DNA of 64,000 bases from an uncultured Odoribacter sp. (GTDB taxonomy: Bacteria; Bacteroidota; Bacteroidia; Bacteroidales; Marinifilaceae): positions 186,001-250,000 of the forward strand of contig CAJUQA010000003.1 in assembly GCA_910588375.1 (NCBI GenBank), given 5' to 3'. The position numbers and the translations under genes were made by a program. The notes under the pieces were generated by a model. That model was given only the letters and a program-made list of their open reading frames with translations, did no database searches and was not told where the DNA came from. Below, in pieces: positions 24,224 to 33,455 of the stretch (within the stretch, counting starts at the first letter, position 1; each line of letters opens with the position of its first letter).

Positions 24224-25306
24224 TTACAAAAGATGACCGACATTGGAACCGGAAGCAGGAGGAAGGATACGGATTTCCTGTCCCTCTTTCAAGGCATTCA
24301 CTCCCGCCGACACAATCACGTCTCCAGCTTGTACGCCGGCACTGACAATCACCGTTCCGTCTTTCAATACCCGATATACTTCCACCGGACTTTTCCGGAC
24401 GATTTTCCGGTCCGAACCTTCCACCCGCCAAACATAGGAATGCCCGTTTTCCTCCACCAATGCGGAGATAGGAATAACGGAAAGTTTTTCGTCCGCAGGT
24501 TTATAATGAATTGTCACGCTGGCGCTCATGCCGGGAGCCAACAAAACGTCTTTGCTTCTTTTCAATCTGAAACGGGCCTGAAAGAGCTGGTTGAAATTCG
24601 CCTGTTGGTTCATCTCCACAAACTCAAGCGCAAAAAGGGTATCGGGATACACATCCACTTTCAGCCGGTAGTCCAGGAAATCACCGCTCCGGATGAAATC
24701 CCCGGCAGGAATGTCCGCATTCACTTCCAGATAATCATCATCAATCATGGACAATACGGGAACTCCCTGATTCACGATTTCATAGCCACTGAAATATTTT
24801 TTCTGTATGTACCCGCTGAAAGGCGCTTTCAGTTTCGTATCCTCCAAAGCATTCAGGCGGGCGTGATAGAGAGCCCATGCCTGTTTTTGCGCCGCCACGG
24901 CTTTATCGTAATCATTTTCCGAAACACTGTTTGTCCGGTACAATTCAATAATCCGGTCCGTCTCTCCCTTTACCTGTTTATATCCGGCGGCGGCGGCTTC
25001 ATACTGAAGGGTGTAATCCCGGGGATCCAGCTGTGCCAGCAGAGCGCCTTTCTGTACATATTGCCCTTCTTTCACCCATATTTTATGAATCGGTCCGGCC
25101 ACCCGGAATGACAGTTTCACATCGGAGGCGGCTTTCAGTATGCCCGGATAAGTGACGGAAAAATCCCCCTGATGCACATCCACTGTTGTCGTTTTCACCA
25201 ACTGTGCAATTTCCAATGGCGGACTACTTTTACGACAGGCGGACACGAAAACGGCAAGAATAAACCCGATACCCCAACGGACAAAAAAGCAAAGGAAGCT
25301 CCTCAT
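24224..25306 (-). CDS. RND periplasmic adaptor lipoprotein 1
   Basis: The 360-residue membrane fusion protein has a lipoprotein signal (FVSAC, Cys24). Lipoyl halves (VKEGQYVQKGALLAQLDPRDYTLQ and LKAPFSGYIQKKYFSGYEIV) surround a short helical hairpin, then beta-barrel and membrane-proximal domains. It is the first gene of RND operon 1, 20 bases before the transporter. A perfect 17-bp palindrome at 25318-25334 lies just upstream of the start codon and may be its operator. No TetR gene lies next to this operon. Confidence 0.93.
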   Translation of the reverse strand: MRSFLCFFVRWGIGFILAVFVSACRKSSPPLEIAQLVKTTTVDVHQGDFSVTYPGILKAASDVKLSFRVAGPIHKIWVKEGQYVQKGALLAQLDPRDYTLQYEAAAAGYKQVKGETDRIIELYRTNSVSENDYDKAVAAQKQAWALYHARLNALEDTKLKAPFSGYIQKKYFSGYEIVNQGVPVLSMIDDDYLEVNADIPAGDFIRSGDFLDYRLKVDVYPDTLFALEFVEMNQQANFNQLFQARFRLKRSKDVLLAPGMSASVTIHYKPADEKLSVIPISALVEENGHSYVWRVEGSDRKIVRKSPVEVYRVLKDGTVIVSAGVQAGDVIVSAGVNALKEGQEIRILPPASGSNVGHLL

Positions 25307-25317
25307 GATTTTATAAG

Positions 25318-25334
25318 GTTTTAAATTTTAAAAC
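25318..25334. promoter_or_regulatory. Perfect 17-bp palindrome before RND operon 1
   Basis: GTTTTAAA-T-TTTAAAAC is a perfect inverted repeat located 11 bases upstream of the adaptor start codon. Position and symmetry suit a dimeric repressor. It does not resemble the ATAC-N6-GTAT motif of operon 2. Its low complexity leaves chance as an alternative. Confidence 0.45.
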
Positions 25335-25420
25335 GTTTTTATATATACTTAAATGCCGAAAAGTTGTTACATCTAAGGGATAAAAAAAAATGATAAAGAA
25401 TGTAAACGGGTATATTTTAG

Positions 25421-25428
25421 TATATTTG
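25421..25428 (+). promoter_or_regulatory. -7 element of the serine recombinase gene
   Basis: TATATTTG matches TAnnTTTG, 129 bases before the recombinase ATG. No clear -33 partner is seen. Confidence 0.4.
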
Positions 25429-25557
25429 TCAAAATAAGGTAAACCATGAAACATCGCTGCCATGCCGACTAAGGCTAAATTTCCATAAAAGACAGTCCAT
25501 TACTTATCCCGGTAAAATCCTATAAATTCGTTTCATTATCCATTAAGCCCACTAAAA

Positions 25558-26256
25558 ATGTTTATCAATCCAGATAAATCAACACAAGAAAGAAAAAGAA
25601 AACCCATCGTTGCCGCCTATTTACGGGTAAGTACGGACAGACAAACCATTTTAAACCAAAAAAGTGAAATACAGAAATTCTGCAAAAGACAAGAGATAAG
25701 AGTAACCTTATGGTGTACGGAAACCGTCAGCGGCACCAAAAGAGAGGATGAAAGGGAATTGGGGACACTGCTCAAATATCTCCGAAACGGAGATACATTA
25801 ATTATCACCGAAGTTTCCCGGCTCAGCCGGAAGCTGATAAACATCATGAATATCATTCACCAATCCATCGAAAAAGGCATCACGATACACAGCATAAAAG
25901 AAGGATACAAATTCGACACATCTATCAACAGCCAGGTCTTGGCCTTCGCTTTCGGACTTTGCGCGGAGATTGAACGCACCCTCATTTCCCAACGCACACG
26001 GGAAGCCCTGGCCCGGCGAAGGTCCAGCGGTATGAAACTGGGACGTCCCAGAGGAAGCGGAAGCACCACCAAACTATATAAACATCTGGAAGATATCCGG
26101 ATCATGCGCCTACAAGGCGCTTCTTTTCACAAAATAGCCCTAAAATACGAAGTATCCACAGAGACTCTCCGTCTTTTTTATCTCCGATATTTATTGAAAA
26201 AAACACCTTTAAGGAGGAGGAGAAGAAGTTCCAGAAAAAAAACGGTTAAAAATTAA
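25558..26256 (+). CDS. Serine site-specific recombinase (Mpi/Hin-like invertase)
   Basis: The 232-residue resolvase/invertase has catalytic Ser25 in AAYLRVSTDRQT, then DTLIITEVSRLSRKL and the AFAFGLCAEIERTLISQRTREALARRRSSG E-helix region. A short HTH (about 175-215) follows, then a very basic tail (RRRRRSSRKK). The closest known group appears to be the Bacteroides master DNA invertases that flip promoters of surface genes. It lies alone on the plus strand between two RND operons that read the other way. I could not find convincing inverted target sites within the window, so its substrate is open. Confidence 0.9.
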   Translation: MFINPDKSTQERKRKPIVAAYLRVSTDRQTILNQKSEIQKFCKRQEIRVTLWCTETVSGTKREDERELGTLLKYLRNGDTLIITEVSRLSRKLINIMNIIHQSIEKGITIHSIKEGYKFDTSINSQVLAFAFGLCAEIERTLISQRTREALARRRSSGMKLGRPRGSGSTTKLYKHLEDIRIMRLQGASFHKIALKYEVSTETLRLFYLRYLLKKTPLRRRRRSSRKKTVKN

Positions 26257-26298
26257 TTTCCTTTCCTCCATGCAAGTTTCTACCCCCGCCCCTTGTTT

Positions 26299-27717
26299 TT
26301 AAAGTCTTCCCGTAGCTTTGAGATAACCTGTTTCACTTAAACGCAATTCGGTTTTGGCATCAATCCAATCACTCCAGGCTTTCTGCCATTGTGCCTGAGC
26401 TTCCATATAACCGGTAAGAGTCTCCATTCCGACCTCATATCTGTTTTTGCTCTCCGTCAGATTTTCCTGCGCCTGCGTAAGGGAATGAGCCGTCAACTTT
26501 ACCCGCATGGCAGCATCTTCCACCCCGAAACGGGCCTTTGTCGCTTCCAGCAACATCATTTGGGAAGCATCTTCTTTTTTGAGTTCGCTCATTTCCTGCT
26601 CAGCTTTCATCGCCTTGATTTTATTCCGTCCCTCACTCCAATGAAAAACCGGCACCTTCAAAGAGGCCAAAGCCATAAATGAAGCGAGCCCTTCCGACTC
26701 CCCGTTCATGCTTATCCCGTCCGTATAACCATAAGAAACAGAGACGCCCAATTGGGGCAAAAAGTCCGAACGTGTCAGTTCCACCTGCTTTTGCTTTAAT
26801 TCAATCTCTTTATCCAGAATTGAATACTCCGGCCGTTGGGTAACGGTAATCCCATTTTCCAAAATCCCCGGCGTTATCATGCCGCTTAAAGAATCCTCCG
26901 CTTGCAGAGCCGTATTCAAATCCAGCCCGATGACACGGCACAGGTTCATTGCCGCCAATTGCTTGCCATTCTGTGTTTTCTGCAATAAAAGTTCAGCCTC
27001 GTTCAATTTCACCTGGGCTTTCAGCAAATCATTCCGGGAAGCCATGCCCACTTGCCGGGCATCGGTCAGGTTCTTCACCAATTCCGCCACTACTTCCTTG
27101 TATTTCTGTGCCGATAATTCCAATTCCTGCAAACGGACATACTGCCAAAAAACACCGTCAGCTTCCGCTATCACCTCAGCCCGATTATAGTGGAGATTCA
27201 ATTCCGCCATTTCGGTCCCGATAGCCGACATCCGGTAAGCATGCCGGATTTTCCCTCCCATATAGACGGGCATTTCCAGAATTCCCCCCACAGTATAGGC
27301 ATTCTCCAATCCCACTGCCAACGCAATATCAGGCATATAGGCATATTGTGCGAAAACCGGACGACCGTCGGCCCCCATCACCACTTTTCCATTCCCGTCC
27401 AGCAAATAATTGGGTACCAGCGTACCGTTTCCTCCCGGCACAAACGTAGGCAGGTTGCCACCGTCTATTTTAAAAGAATAATCTTTCTGCATATACGCAT
27501 ACGTCCCCATTGCCGACAATTTCGGGAAAAAATTAGCCCGGTAGGCTTTTTTATCGTAACCGGCTTTCACCACCTGTTTATCGGCGACAGCCATTTTCTT
27601 GCTACTTTCCAATGCCATTTCCCGACATTTCCGAAGATCAATTTTCACCTGGGCCGGAACACCTGTCCCCACCAATATCCCCAGTAAAATCAAAACTACT
27701 TTCACCATATCATCCAT
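26299..27717 (-). CDS. TolC-family outer membrane protein of RND operon 2
   Basis: The 472-residue outer-membrane efflux protein has a signal peptide (VVLILLGILVGTGVPAQ), an IDLRKCREMALESSKKMAVADKQ start and two helical halves. It is terminal in RND operon 2. Its start overlaps the end of the transporter gene by 8 bases, suggesting translational coupling. It is the paralogue of the channel at 19589-21007. An internal ATG three codons in is a possible alternative start. Confidence 0.93.
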   Translation of the reverse strand: MDDMVKVVLILLGILVGTGVPAQVKIDLRKCREMALESSKKMAVADKQVVKAGYDKKAYRANFFPKLSAMGTYAYMQKDYSFKIDGGNLPTFVPGGNGTLVPNYLLDGNGKVVMGADGRPVFAQYAYMPDIALAVGLENAYTVGGILEMPVYMGGKIRHAYRMSAIGTEMAELNLHYNRAEVIAEADGVFWQYVRLQELELSAQKYKEVVAELVKNLTDARQVGMASRNDLLKAQVKLNEAELLLQKTQNGKQLAAMNLCRVIGLDLNTALQAEDSLSGMITPGILENGITVTQRPEYSILDKEIELKQKQVELTRSDFLPQLGVSVSYGYTDGISMNGESEGLASFMALASLKVPVFHWSEGRNKIKAMKAEQEMSELKKEDASQMMLLEATKARFGVEDAAMRVKLTAHSLTQAQENLTESKNRYEVGMETLTGYMEAQAQWQKAWSDWIDAKTELRLSETGYLKATGRL

Positions 27718-30700
27718 TTGTTTTTTTCATACCGAAAAACAACGCATACAATACCGGAATAAATACCAGCGTAATCACCGTACCCACCAGCAATCCGAAC
27801 ATAATGGTCACCGCCATCGCCCCGAACAAATCATCCGACAACAAGGGAATCATTCCCAATATGGTCGTCAACGCAGCCATCATCACCGGGCGGAACCGGG
27901 AAGACGACGAATCGAGCAAAGCGACTTCCGGTTCTTTTCCGGAACTTATCTGCAACGTGATTTCATCCAGCAGGACGACCCCGTTTTTAATCATCATCCC
28001 GATAAGCCCCAAAGCCCCGACTATCGCCACAAAACCGAAATCCTTCCCTGTCAGCAACATTCCCGCCACAATCCCGATCATCGCCAGCGGCAGGCAAAGA
28101 AAAATAATCGCAGGCTTTTTAAAATCACGAAACAGCATAATCAGTATGGCCACCATCATCACAATCGCCCAAGGCAAACTGCCGAAAAGGTATTTTGTAG
28201 ACTGGCTGCTGGCGCGGTATTCACCCAACCATTTGTAAGCATAGCCCTCGGGCAGAGTAATAGTGTCTATCGCCGGCATAATAGCCTGCCGCACCTCTTC
28301 TGCCGTAGCCCCCCACACGTTGTTGCACTGTGCTTTCATTGCCCGTTGCCCGTTATAGCGTCTCACTACGGGGTCTTCCCAACAAACATCTATTCCCTTC
28401 GTAGCCTGGCTCAACGGTATGGAGCCAATAGCATTCCGCAACAAATCCTCGCTTTTCACCGTTCCCGTCAACAGGCCTTTCAAAACTTCCCCGTTCAATC
28501 CCGACACCGAAGGCAGCATGCTCCACACCGGAATATTATTCAATATTCCCACTTTTTCCCTCTGATGGTCCACACTCTTCAAATAAAGGGGCAACGCATG
28601 CGTCCCTTCATAGTAAGCCCCCACAGGCAATCCGTCCGTAGCCGAAAGCATGGACATCCCGATATCCGTCCGCGACAAACCGACCGTACGGGCTATGGGC
28701 TGGTCGTATTCCACACTCAGCACCGGAACCATCGGGTTCCAATCGCGCCTCACCAGCATGGCAGCCGGATTCTCCTGCATAATCTTTTCGGCTTTGGCCG
28801 TCAGCTCTTTCAATACTGCCGGGTCCGGTCCCGTAAACATCAGTTCCACCGGGAATTTCTCATACATCAGATTATATCTTTTTATCCTGACATACGCATC
28901 GGGATAGTTTTCCGTCAGATAGCCCTGCAATTCCGGGATAGAAGCCTTTAATCTTTCGGGGGTCTCAAAATCCACGATAAGCTCCCCGTAACTCATCGAA
29001 GGTTCGGCAATGGAACGCACCAGATTGTAACGGGAAGGCGTTCCCCCAAAACTGGTTGTCACATGTTCAATGCCCGGATATTGCATCAAATACCGCTCAA
29101 TCTCTCCCAAATCCGCTTTTACCCGTTCCATGCGGGTCCCTTCCGGCATCTGGAATTCCACATACAACTGCTTGTAACTCAAATCCGGGAAAAATCCCTG
29201 GGGAATATAGCGGAACAAATACAGGCTCACCCCTAACAATACCAATGTCACAAGCAATGCCAGCTTTTTATGCCAAAGCATATACCGCAGGAAGTTACGG
29301 AATATCCGATACACCGGGCTGTCATACAACTCTCCGGCCTGACGGGCTTTCACCTTCAATGCACGGTCCGCATGCAGCGGTATCTGCGTCAAAGCAAGTA
29401 TCCAACTCAACAATAACGACACGGCCAGGACAATAAACAAATCCCTCACATATTCACCCGTCGTATCCGGCGACAGGAATATCGGCAGAAAAGCCAATAT
29501 CGCAATCAACGTCGCCCCCAGCAACGGCCAGGCGGTCTTTTTCGTGATATTCACCAATGCCCCGGGCTTCCCGACACCTCTTTCCAAATCCACCTGAATG
29601 CCGTCAATAATGACTATCGCATTATCCACCAGCATCCCCATAGCGACAATCAATGCCCCCAGGGACACCCGCTGCAAAGTCCCGTCAAACAGATAGAGCA
29701 CCACAAAAGAGCCCAACACGATAATAATCAACCCCGTCCCGATAATCATCCCGCTCCTCAAGCCCATTGTCAGCATCAACACGACAATCACAATCAGAAC
29801 GGATTCTATCAGATTCACCATAAATACATGAATGGAATTACTCACCTGATCGGGCTGGAAAAAGACTTTATGGAAATCGATTCCCACAGGCATACGTCCT
29901 TTCAATTGCTCTAACTCCTTATCGACCACTTTTCCGAGGTCTACGATATTTCCGCCCTTTTCCATGGAAAGCGAGATACCCAAAGCTCTCCAGCCGTCAT
30001 AGCGCATTTCATTCCGGGAAGGCTCCTGATAGCCGCGGGTCACGGAGGCTATGTCTCCCAACCGCAATTGGTCCTGCTCATGTCCCTGGATAATCAGGTT
30101 GCGAATATCCTCTATGGTTTGATAATTGTCACTGATTTTCACCCGCACCCGTTCGTCGCCGCTATTGAAATAGCCCGGATAAACCGTCTGGTTCTGTCCG
30201 TTCAGGGTCGAAAGCACCTCCAAGGGATGCACGCCCATATTCGCCATCCGGTCCTGTATGACCTCAATATTGATGCAAGGTTTGCGGTCGCCGTATATCT
30301 CCACCCGTCTCACACCTTCAACGTCCTGCAATTCCCGTTTCACCAACCAGGCATAATCCAACAGTTCTTCATCGGCTATCCCATCCGTTGTCATGGCATA
30401 AAACATCCCGTACACATCCCCGAAATCATCCATCACCACAGAAGCCACAGCCCCCGAAGGGAGTTCCGCCTGGGCATTTGCCACTTTCCGCCTCAGCATG
30501 TCCCATTTCTGTTCCAGCTCGTCGGGCTTCACGGTACTTGCCAATTCGACCGTAATCTGGGAAACGTCCGCCATGGACTTCGACTGGATATTGTCGACTT
30601 CCCCCATGGAACGTATGGATTTTTCCAATATGTCCGTCACTTCCAGTTCCACTTTATGGGCGGAAGCCCCGGGATAAACCGTAATCACCATGGCCTGCTT

Positions 30701-30826
30701 CACTTTGAGCTCCGGGTCTTCGAGCTTACTCATAGAGACAAAAGCAAAAATGCCGCCCACGACCAATACGGCAATAAAAAATTTTATCAAAGCCCTGTTG
30801 TTCAGAGCATATTCCGTGATATTCAT
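27710..30826 (-). CDS. RND-family efflux transporter 2
   Basis: The 1038-residue AcrB-like transporter is collinear with RND 1: MNITEYALNNRALIKFF start, KLEDPELKVKQAMVITVYPGASAHKVELEVTD porter start, LIVAMGMLVDNAIVIIDG in TM4 and GALGLIGMMIKNGVVLLDE in TM10. It has the usual twelve membrane segments with two large periplasmic loops. It lies 17 bases after the adaptor. Similarity throughout indicates that operons 1 and 2 arose by duplication, while the different surroundings suggest different regulation and perhaps different substrates. Confidence 0.94.
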   Translation of the reverse strand: MNITEYALNNRALIKFFIAVLVVGGIFAFVSMSKLEDPELKVKQAMVITVYPGASAHKVELEVTDILEKSIRSMGEVDNIQSKSMADVSQITVELASTVKPDELEQKWDMLRRKVANAQAELPSGAVASVVMDDFGDVYGMFYAMTTDGIADEELLDYAWLVKRELQDVEGVRRVEIYGDRKPCINIEVIQDRMANMGVHPLEVLSTLNGQNQTVYPGYFNSGDERVRVKISDNYQTIEDIRNLIIQGHEQDQLRLGDIASVTRGYQEPSRNEMRYDGWRALGISLSMEKGGNIVDLGKVVDKELEQLKGRMPVGIDFHKVFFQPDQVSNSIHVFMVNLIESVLIVIVVLMLTMGLRSGMIIGTGLIIIVLGSFVVLYLFDGTLQRVSLGALIVAMGMLVDNAIVIIDGIQVDLERGVGKPGALVNITKKTAWPLLGATLIAILAFLPIFLSPDTTGEYVRDLFIVLAVSLLLSWILALTQIPLHADRALKVKARQAGELYDSPVYRIFRNFLRYMLWHKKLALLVTLVLLGVSLYLFRYIPQGFFPDLSYKQLYVEFQMPEGTRMERVKADLGEIERYLMQYPGIEHVTTSFGGTPSRYNLVRSIAEPSMSYGELIVDFETPERLKASIPELQGYLTENYPDAYVRIKRYNLMYEKFPVELMFTGPDPAVLKELTAKAEKIMQENPAAMLVRRDWNPMVPVLSVEYDQPIARTVGLSRTDIGMSMLSATDGLPVGAYYEGTHALPLYLKSVDHQREKVGILNNIPVWSMLPSVSGLNGEVLKGLLTGTVKSEDLLRNAIGSIPLSQATKGIDVCWEDPVVRRYNGQRAMKAQCNNVWGATAEEVRQAIMPAIDTITLPEGYAYKWLGEYRASSQSTKYLFGSLPWAIVMMVAILIMLFRDFKKPAIIFLCLPLAMIGIVAGMLLTGKDFGFVAIVGALGLIGMMIKNGVVLLDEITLQISSGKEPEVALLDSSSSRFRPVMMAALTTILGMIPLLSDDLFGAMAVTIMFGLLVGTVITLVFIPVLYALFFGMKKTNG

Positions 30827-30843
30827 ATTCTCTACTCTTCTGC

Positions 30844-31917
30844 TTACAACAATCCTCCGACATTGGTTTTACTCACCGGCTTCAACAGGCGGACTTTCAT
30901 TCCTTCCTTTAAGCTATGGACCCCGGCAGACACCACTTTTTCGCCCGCCTGCAAGCCTTCGTATATAACCATCTGCCCGGTTTTCAATATTTTCCTGGGC
31001 ACCACATCCCGGCTTTTCACGCTACCGGACGCCTCATCATATATCCAGACTTGTGCTTTTCCCTCTTTCTCGAAGACCGCCGCTATCGGTACCACCGTCA
31101 ACGTGTTTTCCTCCGGAGTATATTCGATAGTCACATTCACACTCATCCCGGCTGCGATATTCACATCCTTTTCCGCATTCAGCCGCAAGCGCACCCGATA
31201 CAGCTGATTCAGATTCGCTTTCCGCGTCATCTCTATCAACTCCAACGGAAAAACCTTGCCAGGGAAAATATCGAATGTACAGGAGAAGGATTTAAAATAA
31301 TTCTGCCGGATATAATCAGCAGACGGGAGGTCCACTTCCACCTCAAAATAACGGTTATTAATCATGGAAACGACGGGCATTCCGGCCCCGACTGTCTCAT
31401 GTTCATCAAAATATTTCTTCTGGATATACCCGTCAAACGGAGCCGTGAGCCGGGTATCCGCCAACGCATTTTTATGCGCCTCGTATTTTGCCGTAATCTG
31501 CTGCAAACCATACACCGCTTTATCGTAATCATTGACCGGAACACTTCCCCGTTTATACAATTCCATCACCCTTTCGGCTTCCGCCTTGATTTGTCTATAT
31601 TCAGCCTCCGTGGCCGACAACTGGATTTCATAATCCCGACGGTCGATTTCCGCCACACATTGCCCTTTCCTCACAAAAGCCCCGACTTCCGCAGGCAAGG
31701 CAGCCAAAGGTCCTGCCACCCGAAAAGAGAGGTTCACGTCCGAAGCCGATTTCACCTTTCCCGGATAGACAATCGCCAGCTCATTCTGATAATTGCCGAC
31801 AACCTCCACTTTTACCGTACCCGTAATTTCCGCATTTTTTACGTCTCCGTGGCCGCAAGCACTACACAGCAGTGAAAAAGCCACCATAGACAACATACCA
31901 TTTTTCAGCATATTCAT
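30844..31917 (-). CDS. RND periplasmic adaptor lipoprotein 2
   Basis: The 357-residue membrane fusion protein has a lipobox (LLCSAC) and lipoyl halves AEVGAFVRKGQCVAEIDRRDYEIQ and LTAPFDGYIQKKYFDEHETV, parallel to adaptor 1. Start 31917 is the first ATG that leaves a normal signal length; an in-frame GTG nine codons upstream is less likely. The TetR genes precede it on the same strand, and an ATAC-N6-GTAT operator lies 56 bases upstream, so expression is probably repressed by one or both TetR proteins. Confidence 0.93.
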   Translation of the reverse strand: MNMLKNGMLSMVAFSLLCSACGHGDVKNAEITGTVKVEVVGNYQNELAIVYPGKVKSASDVNLSFRVAGPLAALPAEVGAFVRKGQCVAEIDRRDYEIQLSATEAEYRQIKAEAERVMELYKRGSVPVNDYDKAVYGLQQITAKYEAHKNALADTRLTAPFDGYIQKKYFDEHETVGAGMPVVSMINNRYFEVEVDLPSADYIRQNYFKSFSCTFDIFPGKVFPLELIEMTRKANLNQLYRVRLRLNAEKDVNIAAGMSVNVTIEYTPEENTLTVVPIAAVFEKEGKAQVWIYDEASGSVKSRDVVPRKILKTGQMVIYEGLQAGEKVVSAGVHSLKEGMKVRLLKPVSKTNVGGLL

Positions 31918-31973
31918 AAATTTTAGCAACACCGATAAATACACAAAAACACTGTCTGCACACCGGACTTTTT

Positions 31974-31987
31974 ATACTTTTCGGTAT
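31974..31987. promoter_or_regulatory. TetR-type operator upstream of RND operon 2
   Basis: ATAC-TTTTCG-GTAT, embedded in TTTATACTTTTCGGTATG. The same 18-base context, with one change, recurs at 33228-33245 in front of the second TetR gene. Both are in the right place to be bound by the TetR proteins encoded here. Confidence 0.6.
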
Positions 31988-32003
31988 GTCCGCATGTATA
32001 AAA

Positions 32004-32603
32004 TCACACTCTGACCAAAGAATACAGCTGCTCGTATTGCGCCCTTATCGAAGAAAGCGCATACGACACATCCTGTCTCATCACCAGATAATTTATCACC
32101 CCCGCCATAATATTCAATATATTCCCGGCCAAAACGGAAGTATCCACATCATCACGCAACTCGCCCGTCTGCTTGGCCTCCAGTATTAACTGTTCCAACT
32201 TGGCCAGACGCAACATTTTAGCTTCCACTGTCACTTTTTTCAATTCCGGGAAAATCGCCACCACTTCCACCAACAGCGACAGGCACAATACTTCCGGAAT
32301 ATCGGATCCGAACGACCTTGCACGGTAGTCATGAATCCCCTCAAACTTCTTTATAGCCAGATCGATATATTCACGCAAAGAACTGATTTGCTTAAATTCA
32401 GCCGTACGGTGCGCGTTAATCAACGCGTAATATTCTGTCAGCCCTTCTTTCAGTACCTCTTCCTTACTGCCGAAATGATAATAAAACGTCCCTCTCGTAA
32501 TCCCCGCCGCTTTTTCAATATCATGCAGCCTGACAGCCTTGAAGCCTTTTCTGAGAAACAGCAAAAAGGCTTTCTCCGTAATTTCAGTCCTCTTATTCGC
32601 CAT
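32004..32603 (-). CDS. TetR/AcrR-family repressor A
   Basis: The 199-residue regulator has an N-terminal HTH (TEKAFLLFLRKGFKAVRLHDIEKAAGITRGTFYYHFGSKEEVLKEGL) and a helical ligand domain ending in NILNIMAGVINYLVMRQDVSYALSSIRAQYEQLYSL. It lies 17 bases after TetR B and 86 bases before the RND 2 adaptor, all on one strand. It probably represses the pump and responds to a pump substrate. Two adjacent related TetR genes suggest duplication with separate ligands or a heterodimer. Confidence 0.9.
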   Translation of the reverse strand: MANKRTEITEKAFLLFLRKGFKAVRLHDIEKAAGITRGTFYYHFGSKEEVLKEGLTEYYALINAHRTAEFKQISSLREYIDLAIKKFEGIHDYRARSFGSDIPEVLCLSLLVEVVAIFPELKKVTVEAKMLRLAKLEQLILEAKQTGELRDDVDTSVLAGNILNIMAGVINYLVMRQDVSYALSSIRAQYEQLYSLVRV

Positions 32604-32620
32604 ACACAGGAAACGTTACG

Positions 32621-33226
32621 CTACATTTCATTTTTTATCAGCATATAATACTGCCCGTATTGCAGGCGCATATCCGAAAAAGCATATTTCAAATCCGCAC
32701 TCGACAATTCTATGTTCACCAAACTCCCCGACACAGACATCAAATTGCGCGCCAATATGGAAGTATCCAGATTCCGCTTTATTTCCCCGTTCTGTTTCGC
32801 TTTCAGAATGACCTTTTCCCAACGGGACAGACGCTGTTTGGACAACTCATCGATACGCTTCCGGTAGACGGGAAACAACTTTTCCACCTCCAGCACCAAC
32901 TGAAAATACAACTCCTCGATAATAAACCAACCGAACAGTTCCTGCAATTTCTCCATCCTACGCACTTTTTCCCCCACAACCACGTCTATGTATTCCTTCA
33001 AAGAAACCACCCGCTCAAATTCTTCTTCACTGATTTCTTCCATCACCGTGGCATAGCGCTCCAGTCCCTCTTTCAGAATTTCTTCCTTATTTTTGAAATA
33101 ATAGTAAAAAGCACCCTTTGTCAATCCTGTCGCCTTTTCCAGGTCTTTCAACGAACAGGCATGATACCCCCGGCTCAGAAACAGAGCAAAAGCCTTATTT
33201 ATAATTTCTTCGCGGAGCTGATTCAT
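32621..33226 (-). CDS. TetR/AcrR-family repressor B
   Basis: The 201-residue paralogue of TetR A has an HTH at INKAFALFLSRGYHACSLKDLEKATGLTKGAFYYYFKNKEEILKEGL and a similar ending (YAFSDMRLQYGQYYMLI). Start 33226 gives MNQLREEIINKAF, the normal TetR beginning. A 35-codon extension to 33331 would run into the enhancer sites of the divergent ATPase promoter and is rejected. An ATAC-N6-GTAT operator copy lies five bases upstream of the start codon, implying autoregulation. Confidence 0.9.
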   Translation of the reverse strand: MNQLREEIINKAFALFLSRGYHACSLKDLEKATGLTKGAFYYYFKNKEEILKEGLERYATVMEEISEEEFERVVSLKEYIDVVVGEKVRRMEKLQELFGWFIIEELYFQLVLEVEKLFPVYRKRIDELSKQRLSRWEKVILKAKQNGEIKRNLDTSILARNLMSVSGSLVNIELSSADLKYAFSDMRLQYGQYYMLIKNEM

Positions 33227-33230
33227 ATTT

Positions 33231-33244
33231 ATACTTTCCGGTAT
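33231..33244. promoter_or_regulatory. TetR-type operator upstream of TetR B
   Basis: ATAC-TTTCCG-GTAT, matching the operator at 31974-31987 in 17 of 18 bases over the extended motif. It would overlap the 5' leader of the TetR B transcript. Confidence 0.6.
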
Positions 33245-33302
33245 GCAAAGTAACAACTTTTTTCTTAGTCCCCCTTCTTCCGGCAGGAGAAAAAATAAAA
33301 TA

Positions 33303-33341
33303 TGTCCAAAAAGCAGACACCACCTGTCCATTTTTTTTACA
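33303..33341. promoter_or_regulatory. Tandem enhancer sites for ABC ATPase 1
   Basis: TGTC-N9-GACA (33303-33319, perfect) and TGTC-N9-TACA (33325-33341), starts 22 bp apart. The proximal one ends 53 bases before the -24 element. Same design as at 3901, 38163, 44796 and 56605. Confidence 0.75.
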
Positions 33342-33394
33342 TACGCCCCAAACCGATTTAATATAAAACACTAATTATCAGTGTTTTGATTTTT

Positions 33395-33410
33395 TGGCAC
33401 GAAAATAGCT
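33395..33410 (+). promoter_or_regulatory. Sigma54 (-24/-12) promoter of ABC ATPase 1
   Basis: TGGCACG-N4-TAGCT, keeping the essential GG and GC with correct 10-base spacing and one mismatch to TTGCW. The start codon is 46 bases downstream. Confidence 0.8.
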
Positions 33411-33455
33411 ATAGAAAATACGAACGAATGTAAAATCATTTAAAAAACAGGATAT

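Noticed and set aside
24204..24431. 76-codon N-terminal extension of RND transporter 1
   Set aside because: It overlaps the adaptor gene in another frame and has no counterpart in RND 2.
33227..33331. 35-codon extension of TetR B
   Set aside because: It runs into the ATPase 1 enhancer sites and adds a non-TetR hydrophobic tail.
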